This document shows positions 26,029-33,766 of a DNA stretch of 64,000 bases, one piece after another (the first letter of the stretch is position 1; every line of letters begins with the position of its first letter). The stretch is taken from positions 62,001 through 126,000 of the forward strand of contig PLJL01000001.1 in assembly GCA_003140215.1 (NCBI GenBank), written 5' to 3'. Position numbers and translations under genes: made by a program. The DNA is from Vulcanimicrobiota bacterium (GTDB lineage: Bacteria > Vulcanimicrobiota > Vulcanimicrobiia > Vulcanimicrobiales > Vulcanimicrobiaceae). The notes under the pieces were generated by a model, which saw only the letters and a program-made list of their open reading frames with translations, was not told the DNA's origin and did no database searches.

Positions 26029-26502
26029 ATGAAACGCAACGTACACACGGCGAGCGCTGTGCTGCTCGCTCTCGCGCTAGCCGCTGGGCTCCCGCTGGCC
26101 GGCACGGCGCAGACCACCATGACGGGCAAGCAGCAAACCGCGCTGTTGCAGCGGGCACTGGGGAACTTCGACCGTGAGACGCAGAGCCTGGCCGGGCTCA
26201 AGGACCAGATTCCCTCACGGGACGTCGTCCCGGTCGGCGTCGCAGGGCTCTCGATCGGCGCGCCCGAGCGGCGCACGCTGACGCGCACGCGCACCGGCAG
26301 CCGGCACGCCGCGCTCGAGTCGGCATTGTCGAAGGCTACCGTCGCGGATACCGACCGGCCCAACGGCGCGAGTCCCGATCAGAGCTCGCTCGCGGAGTTC
26401 TTGCAGCGTCGCGGTGTCGATCCCAAGACGGTCGTCGTGGTCGACGTCGACACCAAGACGGACCCGAAGAACCCGCACGTCACCGTCTTCTACAGCAAGT
26501 AG
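26029..26502 (+). CDS. Secreted protein of unknown function
   Basis: The 157-residue product has a good Sec signal peptide (VLLALALAAGLPLAGTAQ) and a mature part of mixed charge without recognisable domain. The C-terminus has a repeated VVVVDVDTKTDPKNPHVTVFYSK region (quoted in parts: VVVVDVDTKTD and NPHVTVFYSK), which suggests a small beta-rich domain. A GGGGAAC/GAGAG stretch precedes the ATG. It follows the acyl-CoA synthetase by 21 bases and ends 12 bases before the end of a convergent gene. No homologue is recognised. Confidence 0.55.
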   Translation: MKRNVHTASAVLLALALAAGLPLAGTAQTTMTGKQQTALLQRALGNFDRETQSLAGLKDQIPSRDVVPVGVAGLSIGAPERRTLTRTRTGSRHAALESALSKATVADTDRPNGASPDQSSLAEFLQRRGVDPKTVVVVDVDTKTDPKNPHVTVFYSK

Positions 26503-26514
26503 GGCCCGACGGTA

Positions 26515-27612
26515 TTAGCGGTCGCTACGTGACCTCAGCGCCACCGCGTCGCGCGCGGGTGCAAGCGGTGCGTCCCGCCAGAGCCGCAGCGCGGTGACAG
26601 CGTCGCGCCGGCTTATGGTGACGGAGCGCCAGTAGGCCCGGTTCGGGCCGTGCCCGTACGCTCCGGAGCCTTGCGATAGCAGAACGTAGAAGGGTCCAGT
26701 CCCGAGCGCCGGTATCGATCCGCGCCGGGGCTGAGCCCCTTGCGGTCCAGCGCTCACGGTCGCCGTCCCCGATCCGTCGACAGTTATGGCGAGCTGGTAC
26801 CAGACGTTGAGCGACGGCGCGCGCGGTTCTGAAAGCTTCCCCTTGAGCTTCCAGTGCGTTCCGGCCCCGCTCGGGCTTTGGAGATCAAGCCCCGTGAAGA
26901 CGTCATTCGCACCCTGCCCGCCGGCAAGAGATACGCCCCGCCCACCATCGGCGCTCGTAACGACCAACTGGAATACGCCGGCCGTGACCTCCGCCGCCAT
27001 CACGGTCGCGCTCACGGTGAACGGCGGCCGGAAGGGCGTCACGGTTTGAATTCCGGCCTGTTCGTAGGTTCCGTTGATCCCGGTCATGCCGAGGCCGAGG
27101 GCCGGCGAGAATGATAGCGTGGGTTGCACGATCTGCGCGCGCGGCACGTCCATGTTCGCCAATGCCGCTCTCGCCGCAGGTCCGTTCACGGTCCAAACAG
27201 CGGTGTCGAGCCCGATCCTCGAACCGGCCTGACCCGGAGCGGGACCTTGGAGGTGCGGCCAGAGGAGCAGCGACCCCGCGCTGAAGACCGCGAGCACCGC
27301 TCCCGCGGCAACCATGATCCATCCAAACCGCGGCGTGCGAGCACCCGGCGCGTTCTCTGCGGCGTGCTGACGCTGCGCAACGAGCAACTCCTCGGGATCG
27401 GCGACCTCGAGCACGCGAGCGACGAGCAGCTGGGTCCGGCGAGTAACCGGCTTTCCGTTCTCGGCGTCCCAGACGGTTCGCGGCGCCAACCCGCCGCGCT
27501 TCGGATCGACCAATGCCGCAGCGCGCGCGAGGTCGCCCTGCGATGAGAGTCCGCGCCGCTCTCTGAGCCGCCGGATCTTCTCGCCATCGAGCACGACCTT
27601 GTCCCAAGCCAT
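26515..27612 (-). CDS. XRE-type HTH regulator with membrane anchor and LamG-like outer domain
   Basis: ATG at 27612 gives 365 residues beginning AWDKVVLDGEKIRRLRERRGLSS, an XRE-like helix-turn-helix of about 65 residues (GLAPRTVWDAENGKPVTRRTQ). A single hydrophobic segment WIMVAAGAVLAVFSAGSLLLW follows near residue 100, and the remaining 240 residues are probably outside the membrane and beta-rich, with repeated Gly/Ser/Thr strands reminiscent of LamG/concanavalin-like lectin folds. This is the layout of a one-component membrane regulator that senses an outer ligand. The frame extends 47 residues upstream, but the HTH start supports the shorter form. It is divergent from the secreted protein at 27.8 kb. 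Confidence 0.6.
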   Translation of the reverse strand: MAWDKVVLDGEKIRRLRERRGLSSQGDLARAAALVDPKRGGLAPRTVWDAENGKPVTRRTQLLVARVLEVADPEELLVAQRQHAAENAPGARTPRFGWIMVAAGAVLAVFSAGSLLLWPHLQGPAPGQAGSRIGLDTAVWTVNGPAARAALANMDVPRAQIVQPTLSFSPALGLGMTGINGTYEQAGIQTVTPFRPPFTVSATVMAAEVTAGVFQLVVTSADGGRGVSLAGGQGANDVFTGLDLQSPSGAGTHWKLKGKLSEPRAPSLNVWYQLAITVDGSGTATVSAGPQGAQPRRGSIPALGTGPFYVLLSQGSGAYGHGPNRAYWRSVTISRRDAVTALRLWRDAPLAPARDAVALRSRSDR

Positions 27613-27780
27613 CGTAGACTCGCAGTCCGCCCGCACGTGCACCGATTTTGCGAAAGAATTGCCAACACTGCCCGTTGCGTTCCGGCGCTTTGCGAACGTA
27701 CGCTTTTCTTGGTTCGGCACGCCCAACGCCCCTGCTAGGAGCGTCGCGTTCACGCAGCTGCGTCCATGAAGGAGCCAACG

Positions 27781-28587
27781 GTGCTTTTACGAGCGAAGTG
27801 GCTGCCGCTCGTCGGCGGCGCATGCATCACCCTCGCGTTGCACGCAACTGACCCGGCCCACGCCCAGAGCACTGCGGAACAGGGGTGCGCGGCTGCACTC
27901 GATGCCGCCAAGCGGCTCGGTAGCGAATGGGATCATTCCCTCGAACGGCAGCCCTACGCCGCGAACTTGAAGCAGGCTTTCGTAAGCGCAGACCAGGCCC
28001 AGATGGACAACCTTCTACGAGAACGCGGCTTCGACAAGGGCCTCACCGTTGCGATCGTTTTTCGGGGCCTCGTCCTGACGAACGGGCAAATAACGATAAG
28101 CATTCGCGGCTGGAAAGGGGCGCACGCGAACGAGTTGCTCGCCGAGTCGACTTTTGACGTACGAGCACTGTTCACACCGGAAGAGACGGCTCTCCTGACC
28201 GCGGAACGGGCACGGAGTCACTACAACTTTACCGGGCTCGCCAAAAGGGACGTCTACGACGGGACCAGCTTATTCGAAAATACATTTCTGTTCGAGGATC
28301 TGACTGCGGCACGACGGTTGTTCGTCCTGGGAAACACGTATGGTGGCGCGAACCCGCACCATCTCAGAGTAGCGTCGCTCAATGCGTATGGGATTTCCAC
28401 GATCGCTAGTCCGGCTACAGACCTGGGCATGGTTACGCCGGACTTCAACGAGAACTTCATCGAGCTCGACGAGCCTCGTCTCCAAGCCGAGCAAAAAGCA
28501 AAGATCGGGACCACGACGTTACTCCTGATCGACGCTACTCTGCGGCCCCTGAAGTACAGCCTACCGGCTACGCCGTGTGGACGGTAG
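27781..28587 (+). CDS. Secreted protein of unknown function
   Basis: The 268-residue product begins with a signal peptide (VLLRAKWLPLVGG then ACITLALHATDPAHAQ). GTG at 27781 is chosen because AAGGAG lies six bases before it; an in-frame ATG at 27766 overlaps that site. The mature chain has no recognised family, with one Cys near each end (EQGCAAALDAAK and TPCGR) that could be disulfide-linked. Codon use is less GC-rich than the housekeeping genes around it. A membrane-protein gene follows six bases downstream, and the membrane-anchored regulator is divergent upstream. Confidence 0.6.
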   Translation: MLLRAKWLPLVGGACITLALHATDPAHAQSTAEQGCAAALDAAKRLGSEWDHSLERQPYAANLKQAFVSADQAQMDNLLRERGFDKGLTVAIVFRGLVLTNGQITISIRGWKGAHANELLAESTFDVRALFTPEETALLTAERARSHYNFTGLAKRDVYDGTSLFENTFLFEDLTAARRLFVLGNTYGGANPHHLRVASLNAYGISTIASPATDLGMVTPDFNENFIELDEPRLQAEQKAKIGTTTLLLIDATLRPLKYSLPATPCGR

Positions 28588-28593
28588 CGGCCC

Positions 28594-29550
28594 ATGGAGT
28601 TGACGATCGCGCGCCTTGCCGCCGAGCTTCTGAGCGCAGCCGGCCTCAGTTTCTCGATCGTCGAAACCTTTCTGTTTTGCGCAAATCGCGGCGAGTTGAT
28701 CGAACGCGGGTATTGGGGCATCTGGCGAGACCCGTCCGGCTCCGACGCCGCCGCGAAGCTGTTGCATAAGGCGATAGGGACAAAGGAGCGCTGCATCGCG
28801 TTTTTTATGTTCTTCTTGACCACCGTCGTAGCGATCTACGTGAAGCCCGCGTACGAGCGCCCGAACCCGCTTTCAGTCGTCCTATTTGCCGCTTTCGTAT
28901 TTTCCGTGACCCTTTTTGTGGAGAGATTCGTTGCATACGACGAAGAGGAGATCGCGCGTGAGTTCATCATCGCGGGCCTCGCGGCCGCCGCCTCGGCGGC
29001 CTTGGAGCTCATCTCGGGGTGGGTGGCCGCCGTCGTACCGTTGACCTGGTTCATCTCGGTCGTTCTCTTGGTCAGGTACTTACGCCACTATAAGGTGCTG
29101 TCGCCGGAAGACGAGGCCGACTACGACAAAGACATGATCTTGATCTCGCTGATCTTTCTCATGTGCGTCCTCGGGTATCAGAAGCTGGATGTTATCACAA
29201 ATCTCGGGCTTGCGAGAGAGGCGCTGCTCATCGGCGCGATTCTCGCGATTTCCATATCCGTGCTGATGTTCGAGCTGCTAATGAACGCCGGCAAACATGG
29301 ATTGGATGTGAGTGTCCGATTCATCCGAGAGTGCGCCGCGAGCGCGGCTGCGACCGAGCGCGTGCGGACTTTGGCGCAAGCGTCGCTGCACCGCCCCATC
29401 GATCCCTACAACCAGACGATCCAACGAGTCCGCAACGGCATACACGGTCATCTGATGATCCGCGACGTCGGGGCACTCTTTGTCCTCGTGGTCGCGCCCT
29501 TCGTCCTGATCGTGCTGGGGAGCTCTCCATCACTGACTGGGCTCAACTGA
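28594..29550 (+). CDS. Polytopic membrane protein of unknown function
   Basis: This 318-residue protein has about six or seven hydrophobic segments (for example FFMFFLTTVVAIYV, VVLFAAFVFSVTLFV, IIAGLAAAASAALELISG, LISLIFLMCVLGY, LLIGAILAISISVLMFE and a C-terminal FVLVVAPFVLIVLG). The loops contain several acidic stretches (YDEEEIAREF, SPEDEADYDKD). No transporter or receptor motif is recognised. It begins six bases after the secreted protein gene and is probably co-expressed with it, so a receptor/partner pair in the envelope is possible. Confidence 0.6.
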   Translation: MELTIARLAAELLSAAGLSFSIVETFLFCANRGELIERGYWGIWRDPSGSDAAAKLLHKAIGTKERCIAFFMFFLTTVVAIYVKPAYERPNPLSVVLFAAFVFSVTLFVERFVAYDEEEIAREFIIAGLAAAASAALELISGWVAAVVPLTWFISVVLLVRYLRHYKVLSPEDEADYDKDMILISLIFLMCVLGYQKLDVITNLGLAREALLIGAILAISISVLMFELLMNAGKHGLDVSVRFIRECAASAAATERVRTLAQASLHRPIDPYNQTIQRVRNGIHGHLMIRDVGALFVLVVAPFVLIVLGSSPSLTGLN

Positions 29551-29562
29551 GGTTCGTTGGCG

Positions 29563-30042
29563 CTAGGGCGCGGGCTTATCCTCGAGGATCATCAGCGTCG
29601 ACGTCCCGGTCGCGTAGACCGTGCCGTCGGCGTCGATGACGTGCGCCTCGGAGGTCGCGGTGCGCCGGCCGGCGTGCACGACGTGCGCGTCGGCGAACAC
29701 CTTGCCCGTCGCGGCAGTGACCGGTCGATGGAAGCGGGTGTGCAGGTCCATCGTCGTCGCCACCTTACCGGCGGGGAGCACCGACTGCACCGAGCTGCCC
29801 AGCGCGTTGTCGAGCAGGGTGGTGATGATCCCGCCGTGCACCGAGCCGATCATGTTGTAGAGCTTTTCGTCGGGCAGCATGGCGAACACGACGCGGCCGC
29901 GTTCGACCGTCTCGAGCGAGAAGTTCATCCAGCGCGTGATGTTGGTGGTCGGGATCTCGCCGCGCTGCATCATCTGCAGCGCTTCGAGACCGTCCATGCG
30001 CCGGAACGCGTCGAGCGCGTGCGGGTAGGTCTTGGTGCTCAT
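29563..30042 (-). CDS. PaaI family thioesterase (hotdog fold)
   Basis: The 159-residue protein shows the PaaI/YdiI hotdog pattern: GSVHGGIITTLLDNALGSSVQSVLP (quoted in parts: SVHGGIITTLLD, NALGSSVQSVLP), where the HGG and the Asp of the helix are the catalytic site. THFHRPVTAATGKV-like strands follow (DLHTRFHRPVTAATGK). These enzymes hydrolyse acyl-CoA, often phenylacetyl-CoA or other aromatic thioesters. The ATG is adjacent to the stop of the upstream trxB gene, suggesting an operon, though the functional link is unclear. Confidence 0.85.
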   Translation of the reverse strand: MSTKTYPHALDAFRRMDGLEALQMMQRGEIPTTNITRWMNFSLETVERGRVVFAMLPDEKLYNMIGSVHGGIITTLLDNALGSSVQSVLPAGKVATTMDLHTRFHRPVTAATGKVFADAHVVHAGRRTATSEAHVIDADGTVYATGTSTLMILEDKPAP

Positions 30043-30998
30043 CAGGCCGGCACCGCGGCCTTGTGGTGGGTCTCGAGCGACTCGAGGTACTTCTCGGCGT
30101 CGATCGCCGCCTTACAGCCCATGCCAGCGGCGGTGACGGCCTGCTTGTAGCGGATGTCGTACACGTCGCCCGCGACGAACACGCCCTCGACGTTCGTGCG
30201 CACGCCGTCGTCGCTGGCGATGTAGCCCGCGGAGTCCAGCGTCAGCTGGCCGCGGAAGATCCCGGTGTTGGGGTCGTGACCGATCGCGATGAACAGCGCC
30301 TGCGCCTCGAGCGTGGTCACTTCGCCGCTGACGAGGTTCTTGATCCGCAGCGCGGTCGCGCTGTCTTCGCCGATCACTTCTTCGACCGCGGTGTTCCAGA
30401 TGAACGAGATCTTCTCGTGGTTGAGCGCCCGCTCGGCCATGATCTTCGAGGCGCGCAAGCTGTCGCGGCGGTGGATCACCGTCACCTTGCTGCCGAAGCG
30501 CGTCAAGAACAGCGCTTCTTCCATCGCCGAGTCCCCGCCGCCGACGACTACGATGTGTTTTTCGCGAAAGAACGCACCGTCGCAGGTCGCGCAGGTCGAC
30601 ACGCCGCGCCCGCGCAGGCGCGCTTCGCCGGGAATATCGAGCCAGCGCGCGCTCGCGCCCGTGGCGACGATCACGCAGTCGGCGGTAAACTCGTCCTCGG
30701 CCGTGCGCACAACAAACGGCCGTTTCGCGAGGTCGACCTCGGTCACGTCGACGTTGTGGATGATCGAGCCGAACCGCTCCGCCTGCGCGCGAAACGCCTC
30801 CATGAGCTCGGGCCCCATGATTCCGTCGACGAAGCCCGGATAGTTCTCGACCTCGGTCGTGAGCATGAGCTGCCCGCCGTACATGTGACCGGCGAAGACG
30901 ATCGGGGCGAGGTTGGCGCGGGCCGCGTACAGGGCGGCGGTGAGTCCGGCGGGGCCGGAACCGATGATGATGACTTTGGCGTGGGTGGGGGCGGGCAT
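30042..30998 (-). CDS. trxB: Thioredoxin-disulfide reductase
   Basis: TrxB reduces thioredoxin with NADPH. The FAD-binding GSGPAGLTAALYAARANL, redox pair CATCDGAFF, NADPH-binding VVGGGDSAMEEALFLT and the second FAD segment GVFVAGDVYDIRYKQAVTAAGMG (quoted in parts: VFVAGDVYD, YKQAVTAAGMG) are all present. The length of 318 residues is normal. The thioesterase gene follows directly. It can supply reductant to the two TlpA-like proteins only by way of membrane carriers, since they are exported. Confidence 0.95.
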   Translation of the reverse strand: MPAPTHAKVIIIGSGPAGLTAALYAARANLAPIVFAGHMYGGQLMLTTEVENYPGFVDGIMGPELMEAFRAQAERFGSIIHNVDVTEVDLAKRPFVVRTAEDEFTADCVIVATGASARWLDIPGEARLRGRGVSTCATCDGAFFREKHIVVVGGGDSAMEEALFLTRFGSKVTVIHRRDSLRASKIMAERALNHEKISFIWNTAVEEVIGEDSATALRIKNLVSGEVTTLEAQALFIAIGHDPNTGIFRGQLTLDSAGYIASDDGVRTNVEGVFVAGDVYDIRYKQAVTAAGMGCKAAIDAEKYLESLETHHKAAVPA

Positions 30999-31054
30999 GG
31001 CGCCCTCTTCAACCCGGGCCGGGTTCCGTCCGGTTCCTGCGCGAAGTCGGGGGC

Positions 31055-31246
31055 GTGACCAAGCTCATCCTCGAGATCCTGGTTTCGGCGATCCTGCACC
31101 CGATCGCGGTCGTGCTGATGTGGCTCAACCTCGCCGGGCGCTCGGATCTCAATCAGACCCAGAAGATCATCTGGGCGATCGTCGGCGTCTTTTGGGGGAT
31201 CGGCCCGATCCTGTACATCCTCGTCGGCGACGGAGCGCTGTGGTGA
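31055..31246 (+). CDS. Small membrane protein (PLDc_N-like)
   Basis: The 63-residue product has two membrane segments, LEILVSAILHPIAVVLMWLNL and IIWAIVGVFWGIGPILYILVG, with NQTQKIIWA between. This resembles the phospholipase-D nuclease N-terminal domain (PLDc_N), often seen as a small separate membrane gene. Start GTG at 31055. Its stop overlaps the GTG of the HTH-metallo-beta-lactamase gene (GTGA), so the two are coupled. Confidence 0.6.
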   Translation: MTKLILEILVSAILHPIAVVLMWLNLAGRSDLNQTQKIIWAIVGVFWGIGPILYILVGDGALW

Positions 31247-32088
31247 ACGGAGCCGACTGGCCGCGGATCGCGCTCGAGGACGATCCGGCCGACGTGCTGC
31301 GCAAGGCGCAGCGCGGCGTGCGCCTCAACGCGGCCGATTTGGGCCACCGCACCGGGATCGATCCGACGGCGATCACCGCTTGGACCGCCGGCGACGGCGT
31401 CCCGACCGAGGACCAGGCGCGCGCGCTCGCGGGCGTGCTCCGGCTCGATCCCGGAAAGTTCGCCGATGCGGCGGCGCGGCGCTGGTATCCCGGCGCCGAG
31501 GTGCCGCCCGACGTGCGCCATCACCCGCACGACCCGCATCCGTCCAACGGCTACCTCTTCTTTCTGCGCGACGGGAAGACCGCGGCGCTGGTCGATCCGG
31601 CCGGCTATCCCCAGACGCTGCTCGACGCGGTCAACGAGGGCCCGTACGCGCTACGCTACATCCTCATCACGCACAAGCACGCCGACCATTGCGACGCGAC
31701 CGCCGACGTGGCCAAGGCGTTTCCGAAGGCCGCGATCGTGATGCATCGCGCCGACGTCGCTGCGATCGGAGACCTGGCGCGCCGCGCGATCCCGGTGACC
31801 GACGGCGACGAGCTCCCCTTCGGCGAGGACGCCGCGATCCGCATGCTGCACACGCCGGGTCACACCGACGGATCGGCGTGCTTTCTGTTCCACTCCACCG
31901 TCTTCTCCGGTGACACGCTGTTCGCGGGCTCCGTGGGGGGCATCTTCGCCGACGTCTCGACCTACGACGACCTCATCGCGAGCGTTCGCTCGAAGCTGTT
32001 CGCACTCGACGACGCCACTGTCGTCATGCCCGGCCACGGCCCCCCGACGACGATCGGCGAAGAAAAAGCCCACAACCCGTTCTTCTAG
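31243..32088 (+). CDS. HTH-domain metallo-beta-lactamase-fold hydrolase
   Basis: The 281-residue protein starts with an XRE-like helix-turn-helix of about 70 residues (LRKAQRGVRLNAADLGHRTG, then TEDQARALAGVLRLDPGKFA). From about residue 95 it is a glyoxalase-II-like metallo-beta-lactamase: the zinc motif ITHKHADHCD, LHTPGHTDGSACFLF, SGDTLFAGSVG and VVMPGHGPPTTIGEE near the end. The fusion of a DNA-binding module to this hydrolase is unusual. GTG at 31243 is coupled to the upstream small membrane gene. A repeated copy of its last 30 bases occurs near 33.05 kb. Confidence 0.8.
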   Translation: MNGADWPRIALEDDPADVLRKAQRGVRLNAADLGHRTGIDPTAITAWTAGDGVPTEDQARALAGVLRLDPGKFADAAARRWYPGAEVPPDVRHHPHDPHPSNGYLFFLRDGKTAALVDPAGYPQTLLDAVNEGPYALRYILITHKHADHCDATADVAKAFPKAAIVMHRADVAAIGDLARRAIPVTDGDELPFGEDAAIRMLHTPGHTDGSACFLFHSTVFSGDTLFAGSVGGIFADVSTYDDLIASVRSKLFALDDATVVMPGHGPPTTIGEEKAHNPFF

Positions 32089-32188
32089 GGCCGCCAGAGG
32101 TCACCATTGGTCACCGATGGCGTAACGGCGCAGACGCAGTCTCAGGATGCGGGGTTTGGGGCCGTGAAGGGGTGCCGACGGTCGGGGG

Positions 32189-32221
32189 CGGTTGCCCTTG
32201 ACGGCAACCGAATGGCAACCG
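32189..32221. repeat. Inverted and direct GGCAACCG repeats
   Basis: CGGTTGCC (32189-32196) and GGCAACCG (32203-32210) form an 8-base perfect inverted repeat with a six-base loop, and GGCAACCG is repeated directly at 32214-32221. The cluster lies in the 224-base gap between the hydrolase and the TPR gene. It could be an operator or a hairpin; no T-tract follows, so a terminator is not supported. Confidence 0.4.
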
Positions 32222-32312
32222 GGGGAAGGGCGCCGGTCCTCATTGCTTCGAAGATGCCTTCGATGGTGTACCCGGTGCGGCCGTTGATGCGATTCCGCCA
32301 CCCGGCCCGGGC

Positions 32313-32759
32313 ATGAGCAACCTCGCCCTAACCATGAATAACCTCGCCGCAACTCTCGCCGACCGCGGCGATCTTGCAGGCGCCCAGAAACTTCAAGAGC
32401 GCGTGCTCGAGGCCAGGACGCGCGTGCTCGGCGCGGAGCATCCCGACACAGTCACGAGCATGGGTAACCTCGCCGCAACTCTCGCCGACCGCGGCGATCT
32501 TGCAGGCGCGCAGAAACTTCAAGAGCGCGTGCTCGAGGCCAGGACGCGCGTGCTCGGCGCGGAGCATCCCGCCACGCTCACGAGTATGAATAACCTCGCC
32601 GTAACTCTCTACGGCCGCGGCGATCTTGCAGGCGCGCAGCAGCTTTTGGAGCGCATGCTCGAGGCGCAGGCGCGCCTGCTCGGCGCGGAGCATCCAAATA
32701 CAAGGATAAGCGCAGAAAATCTTGCCGTGATCCGAGCCGCAATCAAGGAGCAGCGTTAA
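32313..32759 (+). CDS. TPR repeat protein, probably a fragment
   Basis: The 148-residue product is three TPR_12/kinesin-light-chain-like repeats of 42 residues with the consensus NLAATLADRGDLAGAQKLQERVLEARTRVLG (quoted in parts: NLAATLADRGDLAGAQ, RVLEARTRVLG). The ATG begins just inside a repeat (MSNLALTMNNLAATL) and lacks a ribosome site, which suggests the 3' end of a longer protein whose first part is lost. Such arrays usually follow NB-ARC or CHAT domains, which are absent here. The flanking repeats at 32.06 and 33.05 kb support a rearrangement. Confidence 0.6.
   Translation: MSNLALTMNNLAATLADRGDLAGAQKLQERVLEARTRVLGAEHPDTVTSMGNLAATLADRGDLAGAQKLQERVLEARTRVLGAEHPATLTSMNNLAVTLYGRGDLAGAQQLLERMLEAQARLLGAEHPNTRISAENLAVIRAAIKEQR
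32334..32711 (+). repeat. Three 126-bp tandem repeats within the TPR gene
   Basis: Units start at 32334, 32460 and 32586, exactly 126 bases (42 codons) apart. The first two differ at only a few bases, the third is more diverged. Near-identity at DNA level indicates recent duplication or ongoing conversion rather than ancient repeats. Confidence 0.85.
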
Positions 32760-33058
32760 TCCTCCGCTGCTAAGCCACTCCGATCGCAGCGCCACGCAGC
32801 CCGCGCCGGCGCGACCTAGATTTCTTGTTGCCAGGCAAGCCTGGCGAGGGGGGTCCGTTTTGGGTGGCCCAACTCCTATCCCGATGCGCACGGTAACAGC
32901 GACGACGTCCGGCCTCGTCTTCGGCGGATACGTAGTCGGCTTCGCCGCTCCGCGTGGCGACGAGCGGAACCGATGGCAACCGCAGACGCTCGCCTACTCA
33001 AAAAAGGCCGTCGTGACAGGCATCCGAATGTCTGCGAAAACAGCCCACAACCATTTTC
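32760..33058. other. 299-base region without a recognisable gene
   Basis: No convincing coding frame is seen. It holds a 16-base palindrome GCCAGGC-AA-GCCTGGC at 32830-32845, followed by a G-run, and a copy of the GGCAACCG motif near 32975. A run AAAAAA occurs at 33000-33006. The right end repeats the last bases of the hydrolase gene. The content looks like a decayed or rearranged segment. Confidence 0.5.
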
Positions 33059-33751
33059 TTAGGCCTTACGCTTGCGGAACCGCTCGCGGAAACGGCGCGC
33101 TGAGATCAGCCGGAGCAGCTCGGCTTCGTGCTCGCGGAAGAACGCATACCGCGGCTCGTCCCGGCGCGCCGCGATCTTCCAAGCGAACTCCAGCGCGCTG
33201 TCGTCGCCGCCGCTTCGCGGGCGCGTCTTGCGGATGACGCCGCAGCCGTAGTCGGCGTCGACGGTGAAGTACTCGATACCGGCCCGGCCGAGCACGAAGT
33301 CGACGAACGCCCAGTACGTCACCCCGCACCAACAGCCGGCCTGGAACACCGGCGACACCATTTCCGGATCGGTCGGACGACAGTCGTGGACGACGATCGC
33401 GCCACCGGATCGGATCAGCGCGAACGCGCCCAGCAGGTCGGTCATCGAGTTTTCGTAGGTGTGGTACGGATCGACGAAGACGACGTCGTACAGGTTCGCC
33501 GGGGCACGCTCGGACAGCAGGCTCTGCGTCAGTTCGTGCGAGCTCCCGGCAGTGGTTCGGAACGCGATCGGAGCGCCGTCATCGAAGTCGGCGCTGCAAC
33601 GGTAGACCAGGCGTTGGTAGCGCGGGAATTGATCGCGGTCGAATCCGCCGCGCGTGAAGCCGGTGCTCGCGCAAGAGATTTCCAGCAGGCTCCGGTAGCC
33701 GTACCGCCGGCCGAGCCGATTGGTGATCTCTATTTTGGTCAACTCCGGCAA
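33059..33751 (-). CDS. Class I SAM-dependent methyltransferase (Methyltransf_24-like)
   Basis: The 230-residue chain fits O-methyltransferase-like Methyltransf_24 proteins: the short N-terminal RLGRRYGYRSLLEISCASTG is the motif-I region, and YDVVFVDPYHTYENSMTDLLGAFALIRSGG with IVVHDCRPTDPEM (quoted in parts: VVFVDPYHTYENS, IVVHDCRPTDP) is the acidic motif. The motif I glycine pattern is weak (EISCASTG instead of a full ExGxGxG), so its activity is uncertain. It stands next to the rearranged segment and is followed by a small secreted protein gene 15 bases upstream in the strand sense. Confidence 0.7.
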   Translation of the reverse strand: MPELTKIEITNRLGRRYGYRSLLEISCASTGFTRGGFDRDQFPRYQRLVYRCSADFDDGAPIAFRTTAGSSHELTQSLLSERAPANLYDVVFVDPYHTYENSMTDLLGAFALIRSGGAIVVHDCRPTDPEMVSPVFQAGCWCGVTYWAFVDFVLGRAGIEYFTVDADYGCGVIRKTRPRSGGDDSALEFAWKIAARRDEPRYAFFREHEAELLRLISARRFRERFRKRKA

Positions 33752-33766
33752 ATCGCGCCGCCGTCG

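Larger units (their letters stand above)
32060..33063. repeat. Imperfect direct repeats bracketing the TPR remnant
   Basis: AGCCCACAACC (32067-32077) with nearby TTCTT and AGG-CC at the end of the metallo-beta-lactamase gene recurs at 33041-33051 with the same flanks (GCGAA before, TTCTTAGGCC after). Between them two inner copies of a CCGA(A)TGGCAACCG motif occur at 32208-32221 and 32970-32982. The bases from 32089 to 33058 may be an insertion or a decayed tandem duplication. Only short stretches match exactly, so this is tentative. Confidence 0.35.

Noticed and set aside
32830-32845. Palindrome GCCAGGC-AA-GCCTGGC as a terminator
   Set aside because: The loop is too short and a G-run, not a T-run, follows; kept only as an unexplained palindrome.
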